A stretch of DNA of 44,662 nucleotides from Rhodothermales bacterium. Lineage in GTDB: Bacteria > Bacteroidota > Rhodothermia > Rhodothermales > UBA10348. The stretch is taken from contig JANJTM010000067.1 in assembly GCA_024711125.1 (NCBI GenBank), forward strand, positions 1 to 44,662. The letters are read 5' to 3'. The translations under genes were made by a program, and so were the position numbers. Of this stretch, positions 8,606 to 16,258 are shown piece after piece; within the stretch, counting starts at the first letter, position 1; each line of letters begins with the position of its first letter. The notes under the pieces were generated by a model, which did no database searches, was not told where the DNA came from, and saw only the letters and a list, made by a program, of their open reading frames with translations.

Positions 8606-9655
8606 CTAGGGTTCGCGGAGGACTTGCGGCACGGGGGTCGCGCCGCATTCCGAAGGTTTCGCGTCGGCCCCGGCCCGCGGCGGCCAGCGGCCGACGACGA
8701 CGCGGCTCGCGCCCGACCGCGGGGCGGTCCCGGTCTCGTACTCCAGGAGACCGCCCAGCGCCTCCCTGCGGAGCAGCTCGGCGCCCTTTTCGGGCCCCGC
8801 CACGCTCGCGGCCGTGGCCAGGGCGTCCGCCTCGGCGCCGGTCGCGGCGTACACCGAGACCAGGCGGCTCCCCGCGATGCCCAGCCCCGTCGCGGGGTCG
8901 AGGATGTGCCCCTGCCGCCCCTCCGGGCCCTCGACGTTCCGCCGCGTGGACCCCGAGGTGGCCACCGAGCCCTCCCGCAGCCACACGCGGAAGCCCGACG
9001 GCATCTCGACCAGCCAGCCCGGACGGTCGGGAGGGGCCCCGGACGCCGACACGTCGCCCCCGGCGTCCACGAGAGCGGCCCGAACGCCGTGGCGCGCCAG
9101 GGTCGCGAGCGCCTCGTCGGCAGCCAGACCCTTTCCGATCGCCCCGAAATCGAGGCGCATGCCGTCCTCGAGGAACGTTACGCTGCGCCCGTCGCGGGAC
9201 CGGTCCACGAGGCGCCAGCCCGACCGCCGCATCGCCTGTGTCCGCTCGGCGTCCGGAACCGGGGTATTGCGGCGCATCGCGCGCCGCCACTCCCGGGTCA
9301 TCGCTCCCAGGGCGGCATCGAACGCGCCGTCCGTGCGGCGCCAGAGGCTTTCGGAGAGCGCCAGGGCGACGGCGAGGTCCTCGGACACGCGGGTCGCGCG
9401 TCCCGCGGGCACCCGCGCGAGACGGGAGACCTCGCTGTCCGGGTCGTAGTCCGACAGCACCCGCTCCAGCGCCTCGATGCGCGCCCACGCCGCGGCCATC
9501 GCGACGGCCCCCGTGGCCGAATCCGGCGCGCAGGCCACGATCCGGAACGGAGTGCCCATGGCGCCCCGCTCCTCGTCGAACCGCACCTGCCCCGAGACCG
9601 GTGCCGCCGCCGACAGGAGGGCAACCGCGCACGCGGCTAAAACGGCGCGACTCAG
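8606..9655 (-). CDS. apbE: FAD:protein FMN transferase (ApbE family), probable CTG start
   Basis: A protein of about 349 residues that transfers FMN from FAD onto Thr/Ser of target flavoproteins in the periplasm. Family motifs: GTPFRIVACA near the mature N-terminus, DFGAIGKGLAADEA, DAGGDVSASG, VATSGSTRRN (histidine usually follows in relatives) and ILDPATGLG. The first about 20 residues (AVLAACAVALLSAAAP) form a signal peptide. No ATG, GTG or TTG lies ahead of that signal peptide in frame. The only plausible start is CTG at 9655, which overlaps the TGA of the upstream gene as CTGA. The next in-frame ATG (9559) would remove the signal peptide and lie inside the conserved region. The ApbE target is not evident; no RnfG/NqrC-type gene is in the window. 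Confidence 0.85.
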   Translation of the reverse strand: MSRAVLAACAVALLSAAAPVSGQVRFDEERGAMGTPFRIVACAPDSATGAVAMAAAWARIEALERVLSDYDPDSEVSRLARVPAGRATRVSEDLAVALALSESLWRRTDGAFDAALGAMTREWRRAMRRNTPVPDAERTQAMRRSGWRLVDRSRDGRSVTFLEDGMRLDFGAIGKGLAADEALATLARHGVRAALVDAGGDVSASGAPPDRPGWLVEMPSGFRVWLREGSVATSGSTRRNVEGPEGRQGHILDPATGLGIAGSRLVSVYAATGAEADALATAASVAGPEKGAELLRREALGGLLEYETGTAPRSGASRVVVGRWPPRAGADAKPSECGATPVPQVLREP

Positions 9656-11001
9656 AGGACCTGCGTCTTGCCCGGAACGGCGATGGGATAGAACCCGTCG
9701 GGCCCCGGAAGCACCTGCGGCAGGGCATCCCATGCGAAACGTTCCGGCATCAGGCTGCGGTTCGAGGCAAGCGCGGCGTCCCATTCGATCATCTGCCCCG
9801 AGTAGACCGCCAGCCGGCCCAGGATGGCCGTCATCGTGGCGTTGGCGCCGTTGGTGGCGTCCTCGTACCGGTACTCGCCGTTCGCGATCGCGTCGAAGAG
9901 TTCGTCGTGCTCGACCTGGTACGGGTTCGGGTCGTTCCGGGAGTTGTGCTGGAAGAGCACCTGGCCACGCGCCGACAGGATGCGGCCGGGTTGCGGCGCC
10001 GACCCGCTCGTGCCGTGGAACCCTTCCGATACGCGGTTCCAGCAGCCCTCGATGTGGCGGCAGCTCGACATCATGCGGCTGCCGTCGGCGTACTCGTACT
10101 CGACCTGGAAATGATCGTAGATCTCGCCGTGGTCCTTTCCGGTGCGCACCTGCCGACCGCCCTTGCCCTGGGCGCGGACGGGCAGCGCCTGGTGCACCCA
10201 GTTGCCCACGTCGAGGTTGTGGATGTGCTGCTCGACGATGTGGTCTCCGCAGAGCCAGTTGAAGTAGTACCAGTTGCGCATCTGGTACTCCATCTCGGTC
10301 AGCGGGCGACCCGCTTCGGCCTCGAGCGCCGCGCGCTCCTTGACCCAGACGCCCGCGCTGTCCCAGTAGACGCGGCTCAGCACGATGTCGCCGATCATGC
10401 CCGCGTGCAGCCGCTCCACCCACTCGCGGTACTCGGCCTGGTAATGGCGCTGCAGGCCGACGACGACGTTGAGCCGCTTGGCCTTGGCCACCTCGGCCGC
10501 CGCGAGCACGCGGCGTACGCCCGGCGCGTCGACCGCCACCGGCTTCTCCATGAAGACGTGCTTGCCCGCCGCCACGGCCGCCTCGAAATGGTACGGACGG
10601 AATCCGGGCGGCGTGGCGATCAGCACCACGTCCACGAGCGGAATCAGCTTCTCGTAGGCGTCGAAGCCGACGAACTTGTGCTCCTCCGGCACCTGGACGC
10701 GCGGGTTCACGTACGCCGCGTCGAAATCCGTCGCGGCCGCGTCGGTCAGGTACCCGTAGCACTCGTCCAGCCGGTCGCGGAACGCGTCGGCCATCGCGAC
10801 GAGGCGCACGTTCTGGGCCGTGGACAGGGCCTGCGCGGCGGCGCCGGTCCCGCGCCCTCCGCACCCGATGAGACCGATACGGATGACGTCGTCGGTCGAG
10901 TAGTAGGCGCTCGCCTTCAGGGGGTCGGCCAGCGCGGCGATGCCGCCCACGACGGCGGCGGTCGAGCGGACGAAATCGCGGCGGGTGAGAACGGTGCCCA
11001 T
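9652..11001 (-). CDS. Tat-exported Gfo/Idh/MocA-family oxidoreductase
   Basis: A 449-residue NAD(P)-dependent dehydrogenase of the Gfo/Idh/MocA family. The N-terminus MGTVLTRRDFVRSTAAVVGG is a twin-arginine signal. The Rossmann motif is IGLIGCGGRGTG, and the family catalytic motif EKPVAV (usual EKP) follows near residue 165. The C-terminal alpha/beta domain includes YYFNWLCGDHIVEQHIHNLD, typical of the planctomycete/FCB subgroup of exported members. Such proteins use a tightly bound nicotinamide cofactor to oxidise or interconvert sugar hydroxyls. Its stop codon overlaps the apbE start by 3 bases (TGA inside CTGA), so the two are probably translationally coupled. Together with the isomerase-like gene downstream it suggests a periplasmic sugar-oxidation pathway; the substrate is unknown. 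Confidence 0.9.
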   Translation of the reverse strand: MGTVLTRRDFVRSTAAVVGGIAALADPLKASAYYSTDDVIRIGLIGCGGRGTGAAAQALSTAQNVRLVAMADAFRDRLDECYGYLTDAAATDFDAAYVNPRVQVPEEHKFVGFDAYEKLIPLVDVVLIATPPGFRPYHFEAAVAAGKHVFMEKPVAVDAPGVRRVLAAAEVAKAKRLNVVVGLQRHYQAEYREWVERLHAGMIGDIVLSRVYWDSAGVWVKERAALEAEAGRPLTEMEYQMRNWYYFNWLCGDHIVEQHIHNLDVGNWVHQALPVRAQGKGGRQVRTGKDHGEIYDHFQVEYEYADGSRMMSSCRHIEGCWNRVSEGFHGTSGSAPQPGRILSARGQVLFQHNSRNDPNPYQVEHDELFDAIANGEYRYEDATNGANATMTAILGRLAVYSGQMIEWDAALASNRSLMPERFAWDALPQVLPGPDGFYPIAVPGKTQVL

Positions 11002-11089
11002 GGTCGGCTTCGGTTACGTGCGGATCGGGAAATCGGCCTGCACGTTATGCATCACGACCGTGCCGAGCAAGCGGGAGAACCCCTGCGCG

Positions 11090-12094
11090 TCAGGACTCCC
11101 CGAGTACGATCGCGAAGAATTCCTCCGCCTCCTCCCGAGACGGCTGCCGCTCCGGGCGCACGAGCCGGAATCCGAGGAACTGCGAGTCGGTGTTCCACCA
11201 GAACGACTTCGGAATCTGGGGATCGCGCCGCTTCCAGTTCATGCTCGACTCGAGCCGTGCCGAGCACCGGAGCGCGTCCGGCGCGTCGTCGAACGCGCCG
11301 CCGCGTACCGTGCGCGGGTGCAGCGATTCGGGCATGATCCACGGGTCCTCCGTGCCCTCCTCGCGCACGCGGTCGAAATACGAGGCCGTGTACTGGTCCA
11401 GCGTCCACTCGGCCACGTTGCCGAGCATGTCGTGCAGCCCCCACGCGTTGGCACGCTTCGTTCCGACCGGGTGGAAGCGTTCGCCGCTGTTCTCGAGGTG
11501 CCAGGCAACCCGGTCGAGCTGCATCGCATTCGGAGGGGTGCCGTCCCCCCCGGCACGGCAGGCGAATTCCCATTCGGCCTCGGTCGGAAGGCGGAAGAAC
11601 TGCCCCGTCTTGTCCCACAGCCAGCGCGCGTACTGCAGCGCGGCCCACTGGGTCATGCCGGCCGCCGGATGCCCCTCGTTGCCGAGCCCGTGCGCGGGGT
11701 CCTCGTACGGGGGGCTGGGGCGCGGCGCGGCTTCGGCGCGGTAGGACCGTCCCGGGGCCGCCGTCGAATCGGCGTCCCGGTCCACGAAACGGAACGCCGC
11801 GTACTCGTCGTAGGTGACCTCGACCACTCCCATCCAGAAGGACGCGACCGTGACCTCGGTGCGGGGACCCTCATGGGGGCGCCGGCCTTCCTCCTCGTCG
11901 GGGCTTCCCATCTCGAAGGTACCGCCGGGCACGTAGGCCATGCCGAACGACAGTCCGGTTCCGGGGATCGCTATCGTCGTGCGGTCCCCGGCTTTCGGCG
12001 CCTGCCTTTCCTGGGGTGCGGCCTGGGCCGAAACCCGCAGCGCGCCGGCCGCGAGAAGCACGAAGGCAGTCAGGACGGCGGTCGGAAGACGCAT
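11090..12094 (-). CDS. SUMF1/formylglycine-generating-enzyme-fold protein lacking the catalytic cysteine pair
   Basis: A 334-residue protein with an N-terminal signal peptide (MRLPTAVLTAFVLLAAGALR). It carries a full FGE-sulfatase fold: GTFEMGSPDEEEGRRPHE, RLPTEAEWEFACRAGG, NAWGLHDMLGNVAEWT and FLGFRLVRP. In true formylglycine-generating enzymes the segment after GGS carries two cysteines about five residues apart. Here it reads GGAFDDAPDALRCSARLES, so that pair is missing and sulfatase activation is unlikely. The same fold also serves in EgtB-like, PvdO-like and carbohydrate-binding proteins. Start chosen at the ATG directly before the signal peptide; a long open frame continues upstream but is a shadow of the next gene. 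Likely periplasmic, co-transcribed with the Gfo/Idh gene 88 bases downstream. Confidence 0.85.
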   Translation of the reverse strand: MRLPTAVLTAFVLLAAGALRVSAQAAPQERQAPKAGDRTTIAIPGTGLSFGMAYVPGGTFEMGSPDEEEGRRPHEGPRTEVTVASFWMGVVEVTYDEYAAFRFVDRDADSTAAPGRSYRAEAAPRPSPPYEDPAHGLGNEGHPAAGMTQWAALQYARWLWDKTGQFFRLPTEAEWEFACRAGGDGTPPNAMQLDRVAWHLENSGERFHPVGTKRANAWGLHDMLGNVAEWTLDQYTASYFDRVREEGTEDPWIMPESLHPRTVRGGAFDDAPDALRCSARLESSMNWKRRDPQIPKSFWWNTDSQFLGFRLVRPERQPSREEAEEFFAIVLGES

Positions 12095-12120
12095 CGCGGA
12101 GAACACCGGGGGTCGTTGGA

Positions 12121-15100
12121 TCAGGGCCGCAGAAAATAGGTTTCGCCGAGCACGTCGTGCAGCTTCCCGATCATCTCGTCGGCATCGGCTTCCGAGATGA
12201 CCAGCGGGGGCTTGACCTTGATGACGTCGTGGTCGGGCCCGTCGGTGGAGAGCAGCACGCCCCGCTCCCGCATCCGGTTGACCAGGCGCGAGGCCTGGGC
12301 CGACGCCGGCTCGCGGGTTTCGCGGTCGAGCACGAGTTCGAATCCGGAGAAGAGCCCCATTCCCCGCACGTCGCCGACGAGCGGCGAAGCGTCCACCAGG
12401 GAGCGGAACCCGGCCATGAGCCGCGTGCCCACCGCGAGGGCGCGCTCCTGGAGTCCTTCGTCCCGGATCACGCGCAGCACCTCGAGCCCCACCGCGCATG
12501 ACGCCGCGTTCCCGCCGTACGTGTTGAAGTATTCCATGCCGTTCGCGAACGCGTCGGCGACGGCGCGTGTCGTGACGACCGCTCCGAGCGGAAACCCGTT
12601 GCCTATCGGCTTGCCCATCGTGACGATGTCGGGCACGGCCCCGAGCGCCTCGAAGGCCCAGAAATGCGTTCCGACCCGGCCGAACCCCGTCTGGACTTCG
12701 TCGGCGACGTAGAGCGCGCCTCCGGCCCGGGCGTGGGCAGCCGCGGCGGGAAGCCAGCCGGGAGGCGGTACGACCTGCCCCCCGCACGACAGGATCGCCT
12801 CGGTCACGAAGGCCGCGGCACCGTACCCCGCGTCGGCCAGGTCCATGGCGGCGTCCCTGACGTCGGCCGCATACCGTTCCCCGAGGTCGGGCGCCCCACC
12901 GCGCAGTTCGCCCCGGTACGGGTCGGGCATGCGCACGATGCGTACGTGGTCGGGCCGTCCGCGACCGCCCGGCCCGTCGAACTTGTACGGGCTGACGGCG
13001 ATCAGGCTCTCGAGGTGGCCGTGGTAGGCGCCGTCGACCGCCACGAATCCCGACCGCCCGGTGGCGGCCCGCGCCATCCGCAGCGCGAGATCGTTGGCCT
13101 CGGATCCGGAGTTGACGAAGAAGCAGACGTCGAGTCCGTCGGGCAGCGTCGCGGCCAGTTCGTCGGCGTACTCGAGGATCGTGCCGTGCAGGTAGCGGGT
13201 GTTCGTGTTCAGCACGGCCAGCTGCCGGCGGGCGGCGGCGACGACCCGGGGATGCCCGTGGCCCACGTGGGCGACGTTGTTGACGCCGTCGAGGTAGCGG
13301 CGGCCGTCGGCGTCGTAGAGCCACGCCCCCCTGCCGCGCACGATCTGCAGCGGTTGACGGTAGGAAACGCTGAGGTTGGGCCCCAGCCGTTCGCGGCGGC
13401 GTTCGAGCAGTTCCGCGTCGGGCCGACGGGCATAGGTCGAATCGACGCCCAGGCCGAGTACCAGGTCGGGGTCGGGACAGAGCGAAGCCCAGGCGGCGGC
13501 CTCGGAGGGCAGCGCGACGCCCGGAAAGTCCCCGTCCGACCGGTCCAGAGAGTCGGCGAGCACCTGGAAATGCAGGTGCGGTGGCCAGCCGCCGTTCTCG
13601 CGGTCCTCGCCGAGCGCGGCGAAGGCCACGCCGGCCGCGACGCGATCGCCGGGTTTCAGCGTGTGCAGCACCCCTTGCGCGAGGTGTCCGTACAGCGTGC
13701 GGAATTCGGGCCGATCGGCCTCGGCCTCGTGGCGCAGGACCACCGTCGGCCCGTAGTCCCGGGGAGCCGCGTTGTCGGCCACCGTCTCGACGACGGCGTC
13801 GAAAGGAGCCCGCACCGGGGTACCCGGCGGGGCGAACAGGTCGATTCCGAGGTGTACGGTCCGGCCCCGTTCGGGGCCTTCGGCGTCGGTGAGGAACCGG
13901 GGCGTGGAATACACGCCCCGGGGCTCGAGCCATCGCCCCACGCCGAGCGTCGCTCCCGACGCCGCGAGCGCCGCGTCGAACGCGTGCTGCCATGCCGCCG
14001 CGTCGGCCTCCGGATCGAGCTCGAACTGCGCCGAACCGACCGACAGGTCGAATACCATGGGGATCGCGCGATCGTACGGTGCGCCCAACACCGGGGCGGC
14101 GGAATGCCCGTTGCGCTCGAGCCAGGTCCGTACGCGGCGCGCCGGTTCCGGAGCGCCCATGCCGCACGCGGCCCGGATACGAGCGGCCGCGAAACGCGCA
14201 GGCACCGCGTCGAGCAGGCCGAGCAGTTCCCAGGCCGGGCGCTCGCTGACGACGAGGTAGGGATCGTCGGGCTCGGCCGCCGCGCGCACGGCCGACAGCG
14301 CGACGCTGACGGCCAGGCGCAACCCGACGAGCGGAACGAGGGCGTCTGCCTCGGTCTCCGAGAGCGGCGCCGCGTCGTGGAACCCGCGCGCGACCGCCGC
14401 GATACCGCCCAAGGGGTCCCGAAGGCCCATGACCGCATACGCCGCGGCGATGGCCGGATCGCCTGCGCGCCACGACCTTCCCATGTCCCCGAAATCCAGC
14501 AGCGCGAGGCGGGGCGACTCGCCGACCAGCCGGACGAGCACGTTGAAGTCGTTGGCGTCCCCGTGCACGGCCTGACGGGGCAGACCGGCGGTATCCAGGG
14601 CAAGGACCCGGTCCACCGCCCGGCGCAGCAGGTCCCGTCGCCCGGGCCCCTCCACGGCCGCCAGGTTCCGGTCGACGACCTCGGGACCGCAATGCAGCGT
14701 CCAGTGGAACGAGCGATCGAGCGACGGGTGGTCGAAATCCGCAAGGGCTGCAGAGACCTCGCCCATCCCCCGCCCAAGCGCTTCCAGAAGGGCCTCGTCG
14801 TGCGGCGCGTACCGGGCGAGCGGAATTCCCTCGAACCACGGCGCGAGTCCGATGCGCACCGGTCTCCCGTCCGCGTCGACGTCCTCGGCCAGTGCGTGAC
14901 CCGACCCGGTCCTGACCGCGGCCGGAAGATCGAACGTTCGGCAGCGCGCGGCCACCCGGTCCACGGCCTCCTGCCGCACGTCGAGCGGCACGTCCCCCTC
15001 GGCGTTCCGCGCGACCTTCAGCACGTACCGACGGCCGCCGGGCGTCACCAGGCGGAAGTTCCGATCGACGTCCCCCTCCACCTCGGTCGCCGCACCTTCG

Positions 15101-15177
15101 AGCCCCCAGTGCCGCCGTGCGAGATCGGAGGCATCGTCTGCCGTCACGCGGGGACGCTGGCGCGGCGCTGAACTCAC
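12121..15177 (-). CDS. Three-domain fusion: APH-type phosphotransferase, M23 peptidase-like, class-III aminotransferase
   Basis: A 1018-residue fusion. Residues about 1-360 form an aminoglycoside-phosphotransferase/choline-kinase fold with the catalytic loop VHGDANDFNVLV and LALLDFGDMG. Residues about 425-560 form a LytM/M23 domain with His442 and Asp446 (HLGID) and His534/His536 (PPHLHFQ), so the zinc ligands appear intact. Residues about 590-1018 are a class-III PLP aminotransferase of the AGXT2-like/phospho-lyase group: SGSEANDLALRMAR, VADEVQTGFGR and PLP-Lys856 in MGKPIGNG. No signal peptide is visible, so the peptidase-like domain would be cytoplasmic. AGXT2-like relatives are ethanolamine-phosphate or phosphohydroxylysine phospho-lyases, so a kinase plus lyase acting on the same amino-alcohol is a reasonable inference. 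It lies 16 bases after the TPR gene and 26 bases before the SUMF1-like gene. Confidence 0.9.
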   Translation of the reverse strand: MSSAPRQRPRVTADDASDLARRHWGLEGAATEVEGDVDRNFRLVTPGGRRYVLKVARNAEGDVPLDVRQEAVDRVAARCRTFDLPAAVRTGSGHALAEDVDADGRPVRIGLAPWFEGIPLARYAPHDEALLEALGRGMGEVSAALADFDHPSLDRSFHWTLHCGPEVVDRNLAAVEGPGRRDLLRRAVDRVLALDTAGLPRQAVHGDANDFNVLVRLVGESPRLALLDFGDMGRSWRAGDPAIAAAYAVMGLRDPLGGIAAVARGFHDAAPLSETEADALVPLVGLRLAVSVALSAVRAAAEPDDPYLVVSERPAWELLGLLDAVPARFAAARIRAACGMGAPEPARRVRTWLERNGHSAAPVLGAPYDRAIPMVFDLSVGSAQFELDPEADAAAWQHAFDAALAASGATLGVGRWLEPRGVYSTPRFLTDAEGPERGRTVHLGIDLFAPPGTPVRAPFDAVVETVADNAAPRDYGPTVVLRHEAEADRPEFRTLYGHLAQGVLHTLKPGDRVAAGVAFAALGEDRENGGWPPHLHFQVLADSLDRSDGDFPGVALPSEAAAWASLCPDPDLVLGLGVDSTYARRPDAELLERRRERLGPNLSVSYRQPLQIVRGRGAWLYDADGRRYLDGVNNVAHVGHGHPRVVAAARRQLAVLNTNTRYLHGTILEYADELAATLPDGLDVCFFVNSGSEANDLALRMARAATGRSGFVAVDGAYHGHLESLIAVSPYKFDGPGGRGRPDHVRIVRMPDPYRGELRGGAPDLGERYAADVRDAAMDLADAGYGAAAFVTEAILSCGGQVVPPPGWLPAAAAHARAGGALYVADEVQTGFGRVGTHFWAFEALGAVPDIVTMGKPIGNGFPLGAVVTTRAVADAFANGMEYFNTYGGNAASCAVGLEVLRVIRDEGLQERALAVGTRLMAGFRSLVDASPLVGDVRGMGLFSGFELVLDRETREPASAQASRLVNRMRERGVLLSTDGPDHDVIKVKPPLVISEADADEMIGKLHDVLGETYFLRP

Positions 15178-15193
15178 GGGGATTGCCGGGTGC

Positions 15194-15991
15194 TCAGCCC
15201 CGCCCCAGCAGGCGACGGGCTTCCTGCGCGTTCCGCACGTCGAGCGTCGAGATCGGGGGCATCGTGATCGCGTCCCCGAGGTAACGGCGCGCCTCGTCTT
15301 CCTTTCCGGCCTTCAGCAGCGTGCGACCCAGTTCGAAATGGGCGAGCGGAATGACGGGCTGCAGCGTGACGGCCTTTCGAAGCATCTGCTCCGACAACTC
15401 GTACGAGCCCCGCGGAATGCCGCCGAAAAGGGTATTGGCCACCGTGCGCTCCACCCAGTTGAGTTCGGCCACCTCGCGGTAAAAGATGCCGAGCACCGCG
15501 TAGCACGCCGAAAAGGAGGGGTCCACGCGGATCGACTGCAGGCAGTGTTCCTCCACGCCACGCCCGAGGCGCACCTTCTCCCGCCCGCCCTTGTAGAGCG
15601 AGATGTTTCCGTACCCGGCCGCGAGAAGGAACCAGCTCTCGGCACGGTTCGGAAAGCGCTCGGCCAGTTCCTCGGCGTAGTCCACCGCCCTCGAGAAGAC
15701 GGCTTCCCCTTCTTCGTCCTTTCCGGCCGCCCACAGGTCGAGGCCGTAGTCGTTGAGGGTGCGCGACAGGCGCGCAAGCAGGTCGAAGGAGTGCGGGGCG
15801 CCCGACATCGTGAGCGCCTCGTCGTACGCACGTACGGCCGCGGCGTTGTCCAGCCGCGCGTAGGCGGCGTCGCCACGCGCGATCGCGGCGTCGAACCGGG
15901 AACCCTGGGCGGCGGCCGAGCCGGGGCCGATCACGCCGGCGATCGCCAGCGCGAGGAAGACCGCGACCGATGGATGGAGGATGCGTCGCAC
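15194..15991 (-). CDS. Exported TPR-repeat protein
   Basis: About 265 residues. The likely start is GTG at 15991 (frame reads VRRILHPSVAVFLALAIAGV), giving a signal peptide that ends near AAAQG. No ATG stands at that place, and the frame stays open further upstream into a region without domain content. The mature part is helical with TPR-like units, such as ARGDAAYARLDNAAAVRAYD and FELGRTLLKAGKEDEARRYL. It resembles the exported tetratricopeptide proteins common in this phylum that have no assigned activity. It is the first gene of the minus-strand run and diverges from the large secreted protein gene across a 267-base intergenic region. Start uncertain. Confidence 0.75.
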   Translation of the reverse strand: MRRILHPSVAVFLALAIAGVIGPGSAAAQGSRFDAAIARGDAAYARLDNAAAVRAYDEALTMSGAPHSFDLLARLSRTLNDYGLDLWAAGKDEEGEAVFSRAVDYAEELAERFPNRAESWFLLAAGYGNISLYKGGREKVRLGRGVEEHCLQSIRVDPSFSACYAVLGIFYREVAELNWVERTVANTLFGGIPRGSYELSEQMLRKAVTLQPVIPLAHFELGRTLLKAGKEDEARRYLGDAITMPPISTLDVRNAQEARRLLGRG

Positions 15992-16258
15992 GGGAGCAGT
16001 GAGTGGAGGCAGAACTCCATATACGAAACGGGAGGGCGCAGGGTTCGGAATCGGCGGGTGGATTCGAGAGGGAGCCGCGGCCGGGCATGTCGGGGCCGTC
16101 TCATTTTGAGACTCGAATCCGGTCCCGCAGCCGCCCATCCGGCGGACGATCCCGCCGCGCGGACCGAATCGGGCGTGCCGGACGGCGCGCGGCACGGGAA
16201 TTGGCGAGGCTGGAAGCGCGCCGCGTCCTGCGGCCGCCCTTCAACCCTTCCGCCCCTG
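15992..16258. promoter_or_regulatory. Divergent intergenic region with inverted repeats
   Basis: This 267-base gap separates two divergent genes and must hold promoters for both. It contains a short perfect hairpin GTCTCA-TTT-TGAGAC at 16098-16112. It also contains an 8-base inverted repeat GATTCGAG (16061-16068) / CTCGAATC (16112-16119). No convincing -35/-10 or Bacteroidota-type -33/-7 boxes were recognised. Reading it as an operator region is inference. Confidence 0.35.

Noticed and set aside
9656-10864. Upstream extension of the apbE frame to 752 codons
   Set aside because: The extra part lies inside the Gfo/Idh gene in another frame and shows no ApbE or other domain; the signal peptide begins near 9655.
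12095-14839. Upstream extension of the SUMF1-like frame to 1249 codons
   Set aside because: The extra part overlaps the fusion gene in another frame and is Arg/Gly-rich without domains; a signal peptide marks the real start at 12094.
12664-15171. 835-codon plus-strand frame opposite the three-domain fusion gene
   Set aside because: Shadow of a high-GC coding strand; His/Arg/Gly-rich without any recognisable fold, while the opposite frame has three complete domain families.
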